Of a stretch of 64,000 nt of DNA, positions 9,938-17,417 are shown in pieces. The stretch is from the NCBI GenBank assembly GCA_017560095.1, contig JAFYOU010000027.1, forward strand, positions 124,001-188,000, written 5' to 3'. The stretch is from Candidatus Gastranaerophilales bacterium. GTDB taxonomy: Bacteria; Cyanobacteriota; Vampirovibrionia; Gastranaerophilales; Gastranaerophilaceae. The translations under genes were made by a program, and so were the position numbers. The notes beneath the pieces were generated by a model that was not told where the DNA came from, did not search any database, and saw nothing but the letters and a program-made list of their open reading frames with translations. Within the stretch, counting starts at the first letter, position 1; each line of letters begins with the position of its first letter.

Positions 9938-10510
9938 ATGTTAAAATTACTTAAATTTTTATTTGTTTTGTTTTTAGGAGTTATCTCGTGTGCTTGCGTA
10001 AATATGGTTGCAGTACATGAACTAAATTCTAAAGCAAGTGATTATCTTGAAGAAGGTGATATTAATTCTGCAATTTCTAGGCTGGAAGCTTCTATTGATT
10101 TAGATGGTAAAGTATATGAATCACGATATAATCTTGCATCGGCATATTTGCAAATTGGGAAAAATAAAGAGGCTCTTGAGCACATTAAAGTAGCCATGGA
10201 ATTACAGAAGAATGAGCCAATTGTTTTTTATACATATGCAGTAGCTGCAATGAAGGTGGCTGATGAAATTTATGAAAAGAAAAACAAAGACGGACAAATT
10301 GTACCAGTTGAATTTAAAACCGATTTGGCTTTGCAAAAAGCAGCTGAGCAGTATGTTGACCTGTTAACAAAGGCAAACTCAGCTTTTAATGAATATCTTG
10401 AGCTTGCACCTAATGCAGAAGATACTCAGCAAATTTTTGATGCAGTAAATGATAATGAGCAAAAAATTAAAGAAAAAGCTGAGCAATATGGTATAGCTTT
10501 GGAAGAATAA
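9938..10510 (+). CDS. TPR lipoprotein
   Basis: 190 residues. A signal peptide (residues 1-17) ends in a lipobox (VISC, lipidated Cys18), followed by two or three TPR units (ASDYLEEGDINSAISRLEAS, YNLASAYLQIGKNKEALEHI) and a helical C-terminus. It is probably attached to a membrane facing outward and may be a scaffold. It overlaps the start of lgt by 1 nt, fitting since Lgt is the enzyme that lipidates such proteins, though the adjacency may be coincidental. Confidence 0.75.
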   Translation: MLKLLKFLFVLFLGVISCACVNMVAVHELNSKASDYLEEGDINSAISRLEASIDLDGKVYESRYNLASAYLQIGKNKEALEHIKVAMELQKNEPIVFYTYAVAAMKVADEIYEKKNKDGQIVPVEFKTDLALQKAAEQYVDLLTKANSAFNEYLELAPNAEDTQQIFDAVNDNEQKIKEKAEQYGIALEE

Positions 10511-11304
10511 TGGAATTAATTATAACACCTCCAATATCACCTATTTTTATATCTTTTAATCATTTTGCTATTAGATGGTATGGCCTAATTATGGGATTCT
10601 CATTCATAATTGGAATTATATTTGCATATTTTTTGTTTAAATATAAATTAAATAAATATAATGCAAATCTTTTTTTAGACTACTCGCCATTAGTAATTTT
10701 TTGTGCAATCGTTGGTGCAAGGTTATTTTATGTTTTAGCGCTTTTTGAATATTATTTCAAAAATCCAATTGAAATAATAATGATTAACCATGGCGGACTA
10801 TCTATTTTTGGCGCAATATTTTTTGGTATTTTATCTATATATTTATTGTCGAAAATTAAAAAGTTTAACTTTTTAAAGCATTTAGATGTAATTGCTGTCA
10901 TATTTCCGCTTTGTCAAGCTGTTGGAAGATTTGGAAACTATTTTAATCAGGAGGCGTATGGTGCTCCAACAAATGGATTTTTAAAGCTATTTGTTTCGAA
11001 AGAATTCAGAAAACCTCAATTTCTTGATATTGAATATTACCATCCTACTTTTTTATATGAAAGTATCCTTGATTTGCTTATTTTTATAGCATTGCTCATT
11101 TTATTTAAAGGTAAAACTAAAAATGGCACCATTGCTTGTTGCTATCTAATTTTGTATTCAATTGTTCGTTTTATTGTTGAAGGAATTAGAATAGATAGTG
11201 TGTTGAATATTCAAAATGTGCCAATAGTTAAAATCATTTGTATTTTTACATTTATTTTTTCATTAACAGGTATGATATTTTTAACTAAAAAGCGTACCAC
11301 CTAG
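10510..11304 (+). CDS. lgt: Prolipoprotein diacylglyceryl transferase
   Basis: 264 residues with about seven membrane helices. The Lgt signatures are visible: FNHFAIRWYGLIMG near the N-terminus, INHGGLSIFGA around residue 95, and the diagnostic GRFGNYFNQEAYG at ~138-150. RFIVEGIRID closes the family pattern. Lgt transfers diacylglycerol from phosphatidylglycerol to the lipobox cysteine of prolipoproteins at the inner membrane. Its last codons form part of a terminator hairpin. Confidence 0.96.
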   Translation: MELIITPPISPIFISFNHFAIRWYGLIMGFSFIIGIIFAYFLFKYKLNKYNANLFLDYSPLVIFCAIVGARLFYVLALFEYYFKNPIEIIMINHGGLSIFGAIFFGILSIYLLSKIKKFNFLKHLDVIAVIFPLCQAVGRFGNYFNQEAYGAPTNGFLKLFVSKEFRKPQFLDIEYYHPTFLYESILDLLIFIALLILFKGKTKNGTIACCYLILYSIVRFIVEGIRIDSVLNIQNVPIVKIICIFTFIFSLTGMIFLTKKRTT

Positions 11305-11320
11305 GTACGCTTTAGTCAAT
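11289..11320. terminator. Bidirectional terminator between lgt and gpmI
   Basis: Perfect 10-bp stem (AAAGCGTACC / GGTACGCTTT, 11289-11298 with 11304-11313) and 5-nt loop that overlaps the lgt stop codon. The minus-strand side has a TTTT tract and serves the convergent gpmI; the plus-strand side has a shorter T tract. Confidence 0.75.
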
Positions 11321-11333
11321 GTTAAAATGATAT

Positions 11334-12872
11334 TTATTTTCTTGCCATAGCTTTAATCATAGATTTCCCAGTCATTTCGGCTGGTTTTTTGATTTCTAAC
11401 ATATCAAGAATTGATGGAGCTATATCGCATAATGCGCCATCTTTATTTAATTCATAGCTATCATTAGAAACCATGATGAATGGGACAACATTGGTTGTGT
11501 GAGCTGTTTGAGGAGCTTGAGTTTCTTCGTTAAACATCCACTCTGCATTGCCATGGTCAGCTGTTATAATCATATCAACATTATTTTCTAAAGCTTTTTG
11601 AGCAATTTTTCCGACGCATTCATCAACTGCTTCACATGCTTTAATTGCTGCTTCCATAACACCTGTATGGCCGACCATATCAGGATTTGCAAAGTTTACT
11701 AAAATAAAACCATATTCTTCATCATCTAGTGCTTTTAAAACATTGTCACATACTTCATATGCGCTCATTTCGGGTTTTAGGTCGTATGTTGCAACTTTTG
11801 GCGAGTTAACTAAAGCTCTTGTTTCCAGTTTGCCTTCTTTTTCAACTCCACCATTAAAGAAAAATGTAATGTGAGCATATTTTTCTGTTTCTGCTGTTCT
11901 AAATTGTTTAATATTGTTCTCATCTAAAACATCGCCTAGGATGTTAACTAAAGTTTGAGGTTTGAATGCAACAGGAGTATCCATTGTTTCATCGTATTGT
12001 GTCATGCAAACGTAATATAAATTGTTAATTACTTTTTTGCGATTAAATCCATCAAAGTCTTTATCTGCAAATGTTCTTGTGATTTCACGTGCTCTATCTG
12101 GCCTATAATTAAAGAAAATGACTGCATCATTATCTTCTATTCTGCGTTCAGATATTACAGTTGGTTCAACAAATTCATCGGTTTTTTCATTATTGTAAGA
12201 ATTTTGAATTGCAATTTCGGAATTTTCTTCTTTAATGCCACTACCTATAGTTAAGCAATCATAAGCACGCTCAACTCTTTCCCATCTCTTATCTCTATCC
12301 ATAGCCCAATAGCGACCAATTATGGAGGCAATTTTTGGAAGATTGTATTTTGCTAATTCTTCTTCAATTTCAGCTAAATAAATATTTGCGGATTTTGGAG
12401 GAGTATCTCTTCCATCTAGAAAAGCATGGATATATACATCTTTAAGTCCATTTTCTGCCATCATTTTAATTAAAGCTTTTAAATGCTTCATAGAACTATG
12501 TACCCCACCTGGTGAAACTAATCCATAAATGTGCATAGCGGAATTGTTTTCTTTAACATGATTAATCGCATTTAAAAATTCTGTATTTTTAAAGAAATCA
12601 CCATCATCAATTGATTTATTAATTCTTGTTAATTCTTGATATACAATTCTTCCTGCACCAATATTTAAGTGGCCAACTTCGCTGTTACCCATTTGCCCCT
12701 CAGGAAGTCCAACAGATAAACCATCTGCATGGATTAGAGTATTTGGCATTTCTCTCATAAATTTATCAAAATTTGGCGTGTTTGCACTATAAACAGCATT
12801 ATGTTTTATGTTGTTTGAAACTCCCCATCCATCTAATATACAAAGTAAAGCTCTTTTTTTAGAATTTGTCAT
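11334..12872 (-). CDS. gpmI: 2,3-bisphosphoglycerate-independent phosphoglycerate mutase
   Basis: 512 residues, the full family length. The metal-binding Asp14 lies in CILDGWG, and the phosphorylated Ser64 in MGNSEVGHLNIGAG. Other signatures are FLDGRDTPP, GRYWAMDRDKRWER, NYRPDRAREITR and the C-terminal ITADHGNAE metal ligands. This Mn2+-dependent alkaline-phosphatase-superfamily enzyme interconverts 3- and 2-phosphoglycerate in glycolysis. It is monocistronic, facing lgt and divergent from nadB. Confidence 0.97.
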   Translation of the reverse strand: MTNSKKRALLCILDGWGVSNNIKHNAVYSANTPNFDKFMREMPNTLIHADGLSVGLPEGQMGNSEVGHLNIGAGRIVYQELTRINKSIDDGDFFKNTEFLNAINHVKENNSAMHIYGLVSPGGVHSSMKHLKALIKMMAENGLKDVYIHAFLDGRDTPPKSANIYLAEIEEELAKYNLPKIASIIGRYWAMDRDKRWERVERAYDCLTIGSGIKEENSEIAIQNSYNNEKTDEFVEPTVISERRIEDNDAVIFFNYRPDRAREITRTFADKDFDGFNRKKVINNLYYVCMTQYDETMDTPVAFKPQTLVNILGDVLDENNIKQFRTAETEKYAHITFFFNGGVEKEGKLETRALVNSPKVATYDLKPEMSAYEVCDNVLKALDDEEYGFILVNFANPDMVGHTGVMEAAIKACEAVDECVGKIAQKALENNVDMIITADHGNAEWMFNEETQAPQTAHTTNVVPFIMVSNDSYELNKDGALCDIAPSILDMLEIKKPAEMTGKSMIKAMARK

Positions 12873-12989
12873 AACTTACCTCATTAACTTTAAATACGAA
12901 TCAATTTTAACACAAAAAATCATTCATAAAGATTAGTTTTAAATTAGTATGTTTTTATATTATGATATTGATTACTTAAGGTATAAATA

Positions 12990-14603
12990 ATGAAATATTC
13001 AAAATATAGTGCAGTAATTATTGGAAGTGGCATTAGTGGTTTATTTTTAGCTAATAAGTTGGCTGAAGAAAATAAATTTACTGATGGCATTTTGTTAGTT
13101 ACTAAAGAAAAATTGTATTCAGGTTCATCAGCTCTTGCACAAGGGGGAATTGTAAGTGTTATTCCCGAGATTAACCCTAGTGATAGTGTTGAATCACATG
13201 TTAAAGATACTATTAAAGCAGGTTGCGGAATAAATGATTTAAATGTAGTTAAGCATGTTTCTCAAAATTCAGCACTTGCCGCACAAGAGCTAATGCGTTA
13301 TGGGGTTGAATTTGATAAAAACAATAAAAATACTTTAAATTTTACACTTGAAGGCGCACATAGTTGTCCTCGGATTTTACATTCAAAAGGTGATTCTACA
13401 GGTAGCGTAATTGAACATACGTTGTGTGAAAAATTAAATAATTTTGATAACATTGAAATTTATGAAAATTCTATTGCAATTGAGCTTTTGGTTGACAAAA
13501 AGAATGAATGCAAGGGCTTGATTTTGTTTAATCAAGTTAATGAAACTTTTGAAGCTGTTTATACTTTAAATGTCGTTATTGCAACAGGTGGAATTGGTCA
13601 AATTTATAAATCAACAACAAATCCTTCATCTTCAACAGGAGATGGTATTGCACTTGCATATCATGCAGGAGCTGAAGTTGCAGATATGGAATTTGTGCAA
13701 TTCCATCCAACGGCTTTATATTGCAAAAACAAAAAAACAATGCCTTTAATATCGGAATCAGCACGTGGAGAAGGAGCTAAATTAGTTGATTTAAAAGGTG
13801 ACTATTTTGCAAAAAATTATCATCATCTAGCAGACCTTGCACCAAGAGATGTTGTTGCACGTTCCATTAAGCAGCAAATGCAAGATACTGATGCTGAATT
13901 TGTCAATTTAGATATTTCTCAAATTGGAATTGAAAAATTTAAATTAAGGTTTCCAACAATAACATCATTGTGCGAAGAAAATAATGTCGATTTGTCAAAT
14001 GGTTTAATTCCTGTTATTCCTGCCGAACATTATTTTATGGGCGGAATTAAGGTTGACATAAATTCAAATACAACAATTAAAAATCTTTATGCAATCGGAG
14101 AATGCGCTTCTACTGGATTGCATGGTGCTAATCGTTTAGCTTCAAATTCATTACTAGAATGCGTTGTTTTTGCAAACAGTTTAGCGGAAAAAATAATAAA
14201 GAATAATCTTGAAGCACCTAAAAAAACAGATGAAAAAATTCAATCTATAATAGAAAGATATTCTGACATAGATTTAAATAATAATAATCAGGAATTAATA
14301 GAAACGTTGTTTAATAATCTTAAAAGTACAATGAGCGAAAATGTCGCAATTTTAAGGGATAATGCATCTTTAAATAAAGCATTATTTGATATTAAGCAAA
14401 TACAATTTAAAATTAATGCGTTAGATTACGGATTTAATTTGCGCAAATTTGAATTAGGAAACGCTCTTTGTGTTGCGCAATTAATCACTACTGCTGCATT
14501 GAAAAGGCAAGAATCAATTGGAGCTCATTATAGAATTGATTCAATAAAAAATAAAAAAGAATTAAAGGAACAAGTTGATTATGACAAAATATTGGTTAAA
14601 TAA
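12990..14603 (+). CDS. nadB: L-aspartate oxidase
   Basis: 537 residues. The FAD-binding N-terminus is VIIGSGISGLFLANKL. The succinate dehydrogenase/fumarate reductase superfamily signatures SSALAQGG, HPTALY, SARGEGAKL, PAEHYFMGGI and GLHGANRLASNSLLE follow in order. The enzyme oxidises aspartate to iminoaspartate, the first step of de novo NAD synthesis; in anaerobes fumarate can be the acceptor. It is translationally coupled to nadC, which starts inside its 3' end. No nadA is present in the window. Confidence 0.95.
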   Translation: MKYSKYSAVIIGSGISGLFLANKLAEENKFTDGILLVTKEKLYSGSSALAQGGIVSVIPEINPSDSVESHVKDTIKAGCGINDLNVVKHVSQNSALAAQELMRYGVEFDKNNKNTLNFTLEGAHSCPRILHSKGDSTGSVIEHTLCEKLNNFDNIEIYENSIAIELLVDKKNECKGLILFNQVNETFEAVYTLNVVIATGGIGQIYKSTTNPSSSTGDGIALAYHAGAEVADMEFVQFHPTALYCKNKKTMPLISESARGEGAKLVDLKGDYFAKNYHHLADLAPRDVVARSIKQQMQDTDAEFVNLDISQIGIEKFKLRFPTITSLCEENNVDLSNGLIPVIPAEHYFMGGIKVDINSNTTIKNLYAIGECASTGLHGANRLASNSLLECVVFANSLAEKIIKNNLEAPKKTDEKIQSIIERYSDIDLNNNNQELIETLFNNLKSTMSENVAILRDNASLNKALFDIKQIQFKINALDYGFNLRKFELGNALCVAQLITTAALKRQESIGAHYRIDSIKNKKELKEQVDYDKILVK

Positions 14604-15447
14604 CTTTGCTATTGACGATTTTATTGTATCTGCATTGAAAGAAGATATGTACTACGGAGATATAACAACTGACGCAATTTGCGCTAATTTAGAGTGTAGC
14701 GAATTTAATATAGCTTTAAAAACTAGAACTGATGGTGTTTTGTGTGGTGCTAGTGTATTTAAAAGAGTTTTTGAATTACTTTGTAATGACAAAGTTAAAA
14801 TACAATTTTATTTCGAAGATGGAGACATTATAAAAAAAGGCGATAAAATTGCTTCAATAAAAGGTGATGCACACTCAATTCTTACTGGCGAGAGATTGGC
14901 CTTAAATTTTGTTCAAAAAATGTCCGGTATTGCTACCTATACAAGAAAATTTCAAGATTTAATTTCTAAATATAACGTATCAATTGTAGATACAAGAAAA
15001 AACACTCCAAATTTTAGGTTATTTGAAAAGTATTCTGTAAAAGTTGGCGGAAATAAATTACATAGATTTAATTTATCCGATTGCGTAATGTTGAAAGACA
15101 ATCATATTGCCCTTTATGGAGGTTCAATCACACGTGCAGTTAAAGAAGTTAGAAAACACTTGTCGCACGCTCATAAAATAGAAATTGAATGTGATACTTT
15201 AGAACAAGTACGCGAAGCATTGGATAATAATGTAGATATAATTATGTTGGATAATATGACTTGCGAGCAGATGAAAGAAGCTTGCCTTCTCATTAATAAA
15301 AAGGCTATTGTTGAGGCTTCTGGCTGTGTTACATTTGATAACGTTGAAGCTATTGCGCAAACTGGAGTTGATGTCATTTCAACAAGTGCAATAGTTATGA
15401 AAGCTCCAACTTTGGATTTGGCCTTTGACTATAATGCTGAAGGTTAG
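14581..15447 (+). CDS. nadC: Nicotinate-nucleotide pyrophosphorylase (quinolinate phosphoribosyltransferase)
   Basis: 288 residues from ATG 14581; a TTG six bases earlier is an alternative, and AAGGA at 14565-14569 could serve either. Signatures are KEDMYYGDITTDAI, GERLALNFVQKMSGIAT, DTRKNTPNFR (~137; usually DTRKTTPGLR), GGNKLHRFNLSD, LKDNHI and IMLDNM. It converts quinolinate and PRPP to nicotinate mononucleotide. It overlaps nadB by 23 nt. Confidence 0.95.
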   Translation: MTKYWLNNFAIDDFIVSALKEDMYYGDITTDAICANLECSEFNIALKTRTDGVLCGASVFKRVFELLCNDKVKIQFYFEDGDIIKKGDKIASIKGDAHSILTGERLALNFVQKMSGIATYTRKFQDLISKYNVSIVDTRKNTPNFRLFEKYSVKVGGNKLHRFNLSDCVMLKDNHIALYGGSITRAVKEVRKHLSHAHKIEIECDTLEQVREALDNNVDIIMLDNMTCEQMKEACLLINKKAIVEASGCVTFDNVEAIAQTGVDVISTSAIVMKAPTLDLAFDYNAEG

Positions 15448-15463
15448 TCAATTTAGCTAAAGT

Positions 15464-16333
15464 TTAACTATAATGAATTAATTTAAAATTTTTAATTGTT
15501 TCAAGCATTCCATCCAAAACATTAGTTTGACATTCAAATTGGTTATGTGTATTTGGTGCAAAAGATGGCTGCACTTGCATTAATGACTTAAGATCAATAT
15601 TTGATTTAGATTTAGTATATGCAATTATCAATTTGATTATGTCGGATTTAAGATATAAATTTTTATTTATTAAATCAATTACAGGTTTTGGATAATATTC
15701 ATTCATTAGCTTTTCAAGATTACGAACAACATCTTTTATATATGTAAAATAGCAACATTTATCAGTCTCAATCATAAAATCTTCATTCAATAATGCTTGA
15801 TTTATTGCTGTTGGAATCATTCTTAAATCATTTTTTGACATATTTTCACCATATATATCGCATAACCGTACAATTAAACAATTTAATTTATTTGAATTAA
15901 TTAGCTCCAAAAGCAATGTCTCAATTAATTTTAAACAATCAAAATATTCAAAAAAATCTTTGTTTTCTTCCTGATAATCTTGATACTGTATTGGAAAATA
16001 CAATTTTGAACCCGAGATTTGTGCATATTTTATAATGTTTTTAGCAATTTCAATTTTATTTATTATGAAATCATATTTATTATTGAAATACGAATCAAAA
16101 TCACCATTTCCTGCAAAATGAAAAACATAATCAACAGTTAATGGAATATCACCTTTTAAATCATGTTCAATAAATTCAAAACGTTCATTTTTAAGTAATG
16201 GATATAGATTTGACATAGTTGAATGCGAAAAATTATCTATTCCATATACAAAATTATTTTCTTTTGAAAGCAAATAATTTGCTAAATTAGAACCTATAAA
16301 ACCCGCAACGCCTGTAATTAAAATTTTATCCAT
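15464..16333 (-). CDS. NAD-dependent epimerase/dehydratase-like protein with degenerate active site
   Basis: 289 residues of the extended short-chain dehydrogenase family. The Rossmann motif GVAGFIG is at residues 8-14, with HDLKGD and FHFAGNGD following as in sugar-nucleotide epimerases. The usual catalytic Tyr-x-x-x-Lys is not intact: the only matching Lys (135, in EYFDCLKLIE) has Phe131 four residues before it, and the preceding Ser/Thr-rich strand reads KLYFPIQYQDY. It may bind NAD without normal catalysis, or use a shifted Tyr130. It lies 9 nt downstream of the TOPRIM gene, probably in one transcript. Confidence 0.7.
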   Translation of the reverse strand: MDKILITGVAGFIGSNLANYLLSKENNFVYGIDNFSHSTMSNLYPLLKNERFEFIEHDLKGDIPLTVDYVFHFAGNGDFDSYFNNKYDFIINKIEIAKNIIKYAQISGSKLYFPIQYQDYQEENKDFFEYFDCLKLIETLLLELINSNKLNCLIVRLCDIYGENMSKNDLRMIPTAINQALLNEDFMIETDKCCYFTYIKDVVRNLEKLMNEYYPKPVIDLINKNLYLKSDIIKLIIAYTKSKSNIDLKSLMQVQPSFAPNTHNQFECQTNVLDGMLETIKNFKLIHYS

Positions 16334-16342
16334 AAGATAATT

Positions 16343-17302
16343 TTAATTTAAAGCTTTAATTATTTCAATTATTTCGGAGTTTTTAAAATCATCCTTGACG
16401 CAATTTGTTTTAATATATTCTTTTAATTCAAGTGCAAATTTTGCTTTTTTAAATTCGCCAAATCCATACTTTTTATAAATGTCTTCTATGTTTTGAACCA
16501 TAGAATTTCTATCATCAAAATCATCAAAAATACAATTAAAGTCGCTTGAATGTGCTGAATTGATGGCGTTTTGAAGTATATTTTTTGGAATCAAATCTTC
16601 AAATTCACCACTATTTATAAGATATAATTTATCTTGAGGACGCATTTTTGGCTCAATTAATTCTTTTATAGAGATTGCATCTTTATCTAAAAGTATAAAA
16701 AATGGTAATTTTGTATACTCTAGCATTTCATAATATTTTCTAGCAACTTGATTTTTGCCACCGGCAGCAATTGGCATAATGCCAAGTTTATTAAGGTCTA
16801 TGCCAAATAGTCTAAAAATAGTTTCTAAGAGCGTATATTCGGTCTGCCCTTCGCATAGTATAATTTTTTCAATTGGATAGAGAAGCGATTTTTCTTCTCT
16901 TAGTTTTAAAATATCAATTTTAGTTTTTGAAATTTCTTTCAACCAAGCAACATTTTTTGGCAAATCTTCTTTTTGTTCTATTTTATCTAAAATAGATAAA
17001 ATATTCAATCGAGCAGATAGGTATTGATAAGATTCTTTGTTAAAATTAAAATACTTATCCTCTAGCTCCATTAAAATATCATTAATAAAAAAGTCCCTGT
17101 TTTCAATAATAGAAGCATTTATTATATTTGTTGCAAGTTCAATTTTTTCTTCATTTAATAAATCTTTTGCTTTAATGTCAATAGAAAATTTGTTTATTAC
17201 ATCATCAAAGACGCGATTATAACGCTTATAAGCTGGTTCAAACCTAGTTAATCTATCTAAAATAGTTACAAAATAATCATTAGGAATTTGTTTAAATTTC
17301 AT
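16343..17302 (-). CDS. Stand-alone TOPRIM-domain protein (OLD-type)
   Basis: 319 residues from the ATG at 17302; upstream ATGs would add only hydrophobic residues without similarity. The N-terminal ~140 residues are helical and unrecognised. The C-terminal half carries an OLD-family-like TOPRIM domain: the Glu motif ILCEGQTEYTLLE (Glu151), then AAGGKNQVARKYYEML, then the DxD motif FILLDKDA (Asp206/208), followed by SGEFEDLIP. TOPRIM folds cleave or ligate nucleic acids with Mg2+. There is no ABC-type ATPase domain as in true OLD or Gabija GajA proteins, and no defence neighbour. A defence or repair role is possible but unproven. Confidence 0.65.
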   Translation of the reverse strand: MKFKQIPNDYFVTILDRLTRFEPAYKRYNRVFDDVINKFSIDIKAKDLLNEEKIELATNIINASIIENRDFFINDILMELEDKYFNFNKESYQYLSARLNILSILDKIEQKEDLPKNVAWLKEISKTKIDILKLREEKSLLYPIEKIILCEGQTEYTLLETIFRLFGIDLNKLGIMPIAAGGKNQVARKYYEMLEYTKLPFFILLDKDAISIKELIEPKMRPQDKLYLINSGEFEDLIPKNILQNAINSAHSSDFNCIFDDFDDRNSMVQNIEDIYKKYGFGEFKKAKFALELKEYIKTNCVKDDFKNSEIIEIIKALN

Positions 17303-17349
17303 AAAATTAAAATACATCAAATAATAAAAAAAGTATATTAAGTGTTTGA

Positions 17350-17377
17350 TTGACAATTCTTGATTATATAGTACAAT
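17350..17377 (+). promoter_or_regulatory. Sigma-70 promoter of adhE with overlapping partial dyad (possible Rex site)
   Basis: TTGACA (17350-17355), 16-nt spacer, TACAAT (17372-17377), about 40 nt ahead of adhE. The stretch TTGATTATATAGTACAA (17360-17376) has TTG/CAA ends like the Rex operator but is 17 rather than 18 nt long and poorly symmetrical inside. Since rex lies just downstream of adhE, regulation by Rex is plausible. Confidence 0.55.
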
Positions 17378-17417
17378 TTAAATAGAGATTTTTGTCACGA
17401 AAAGGAGATATACAAAA

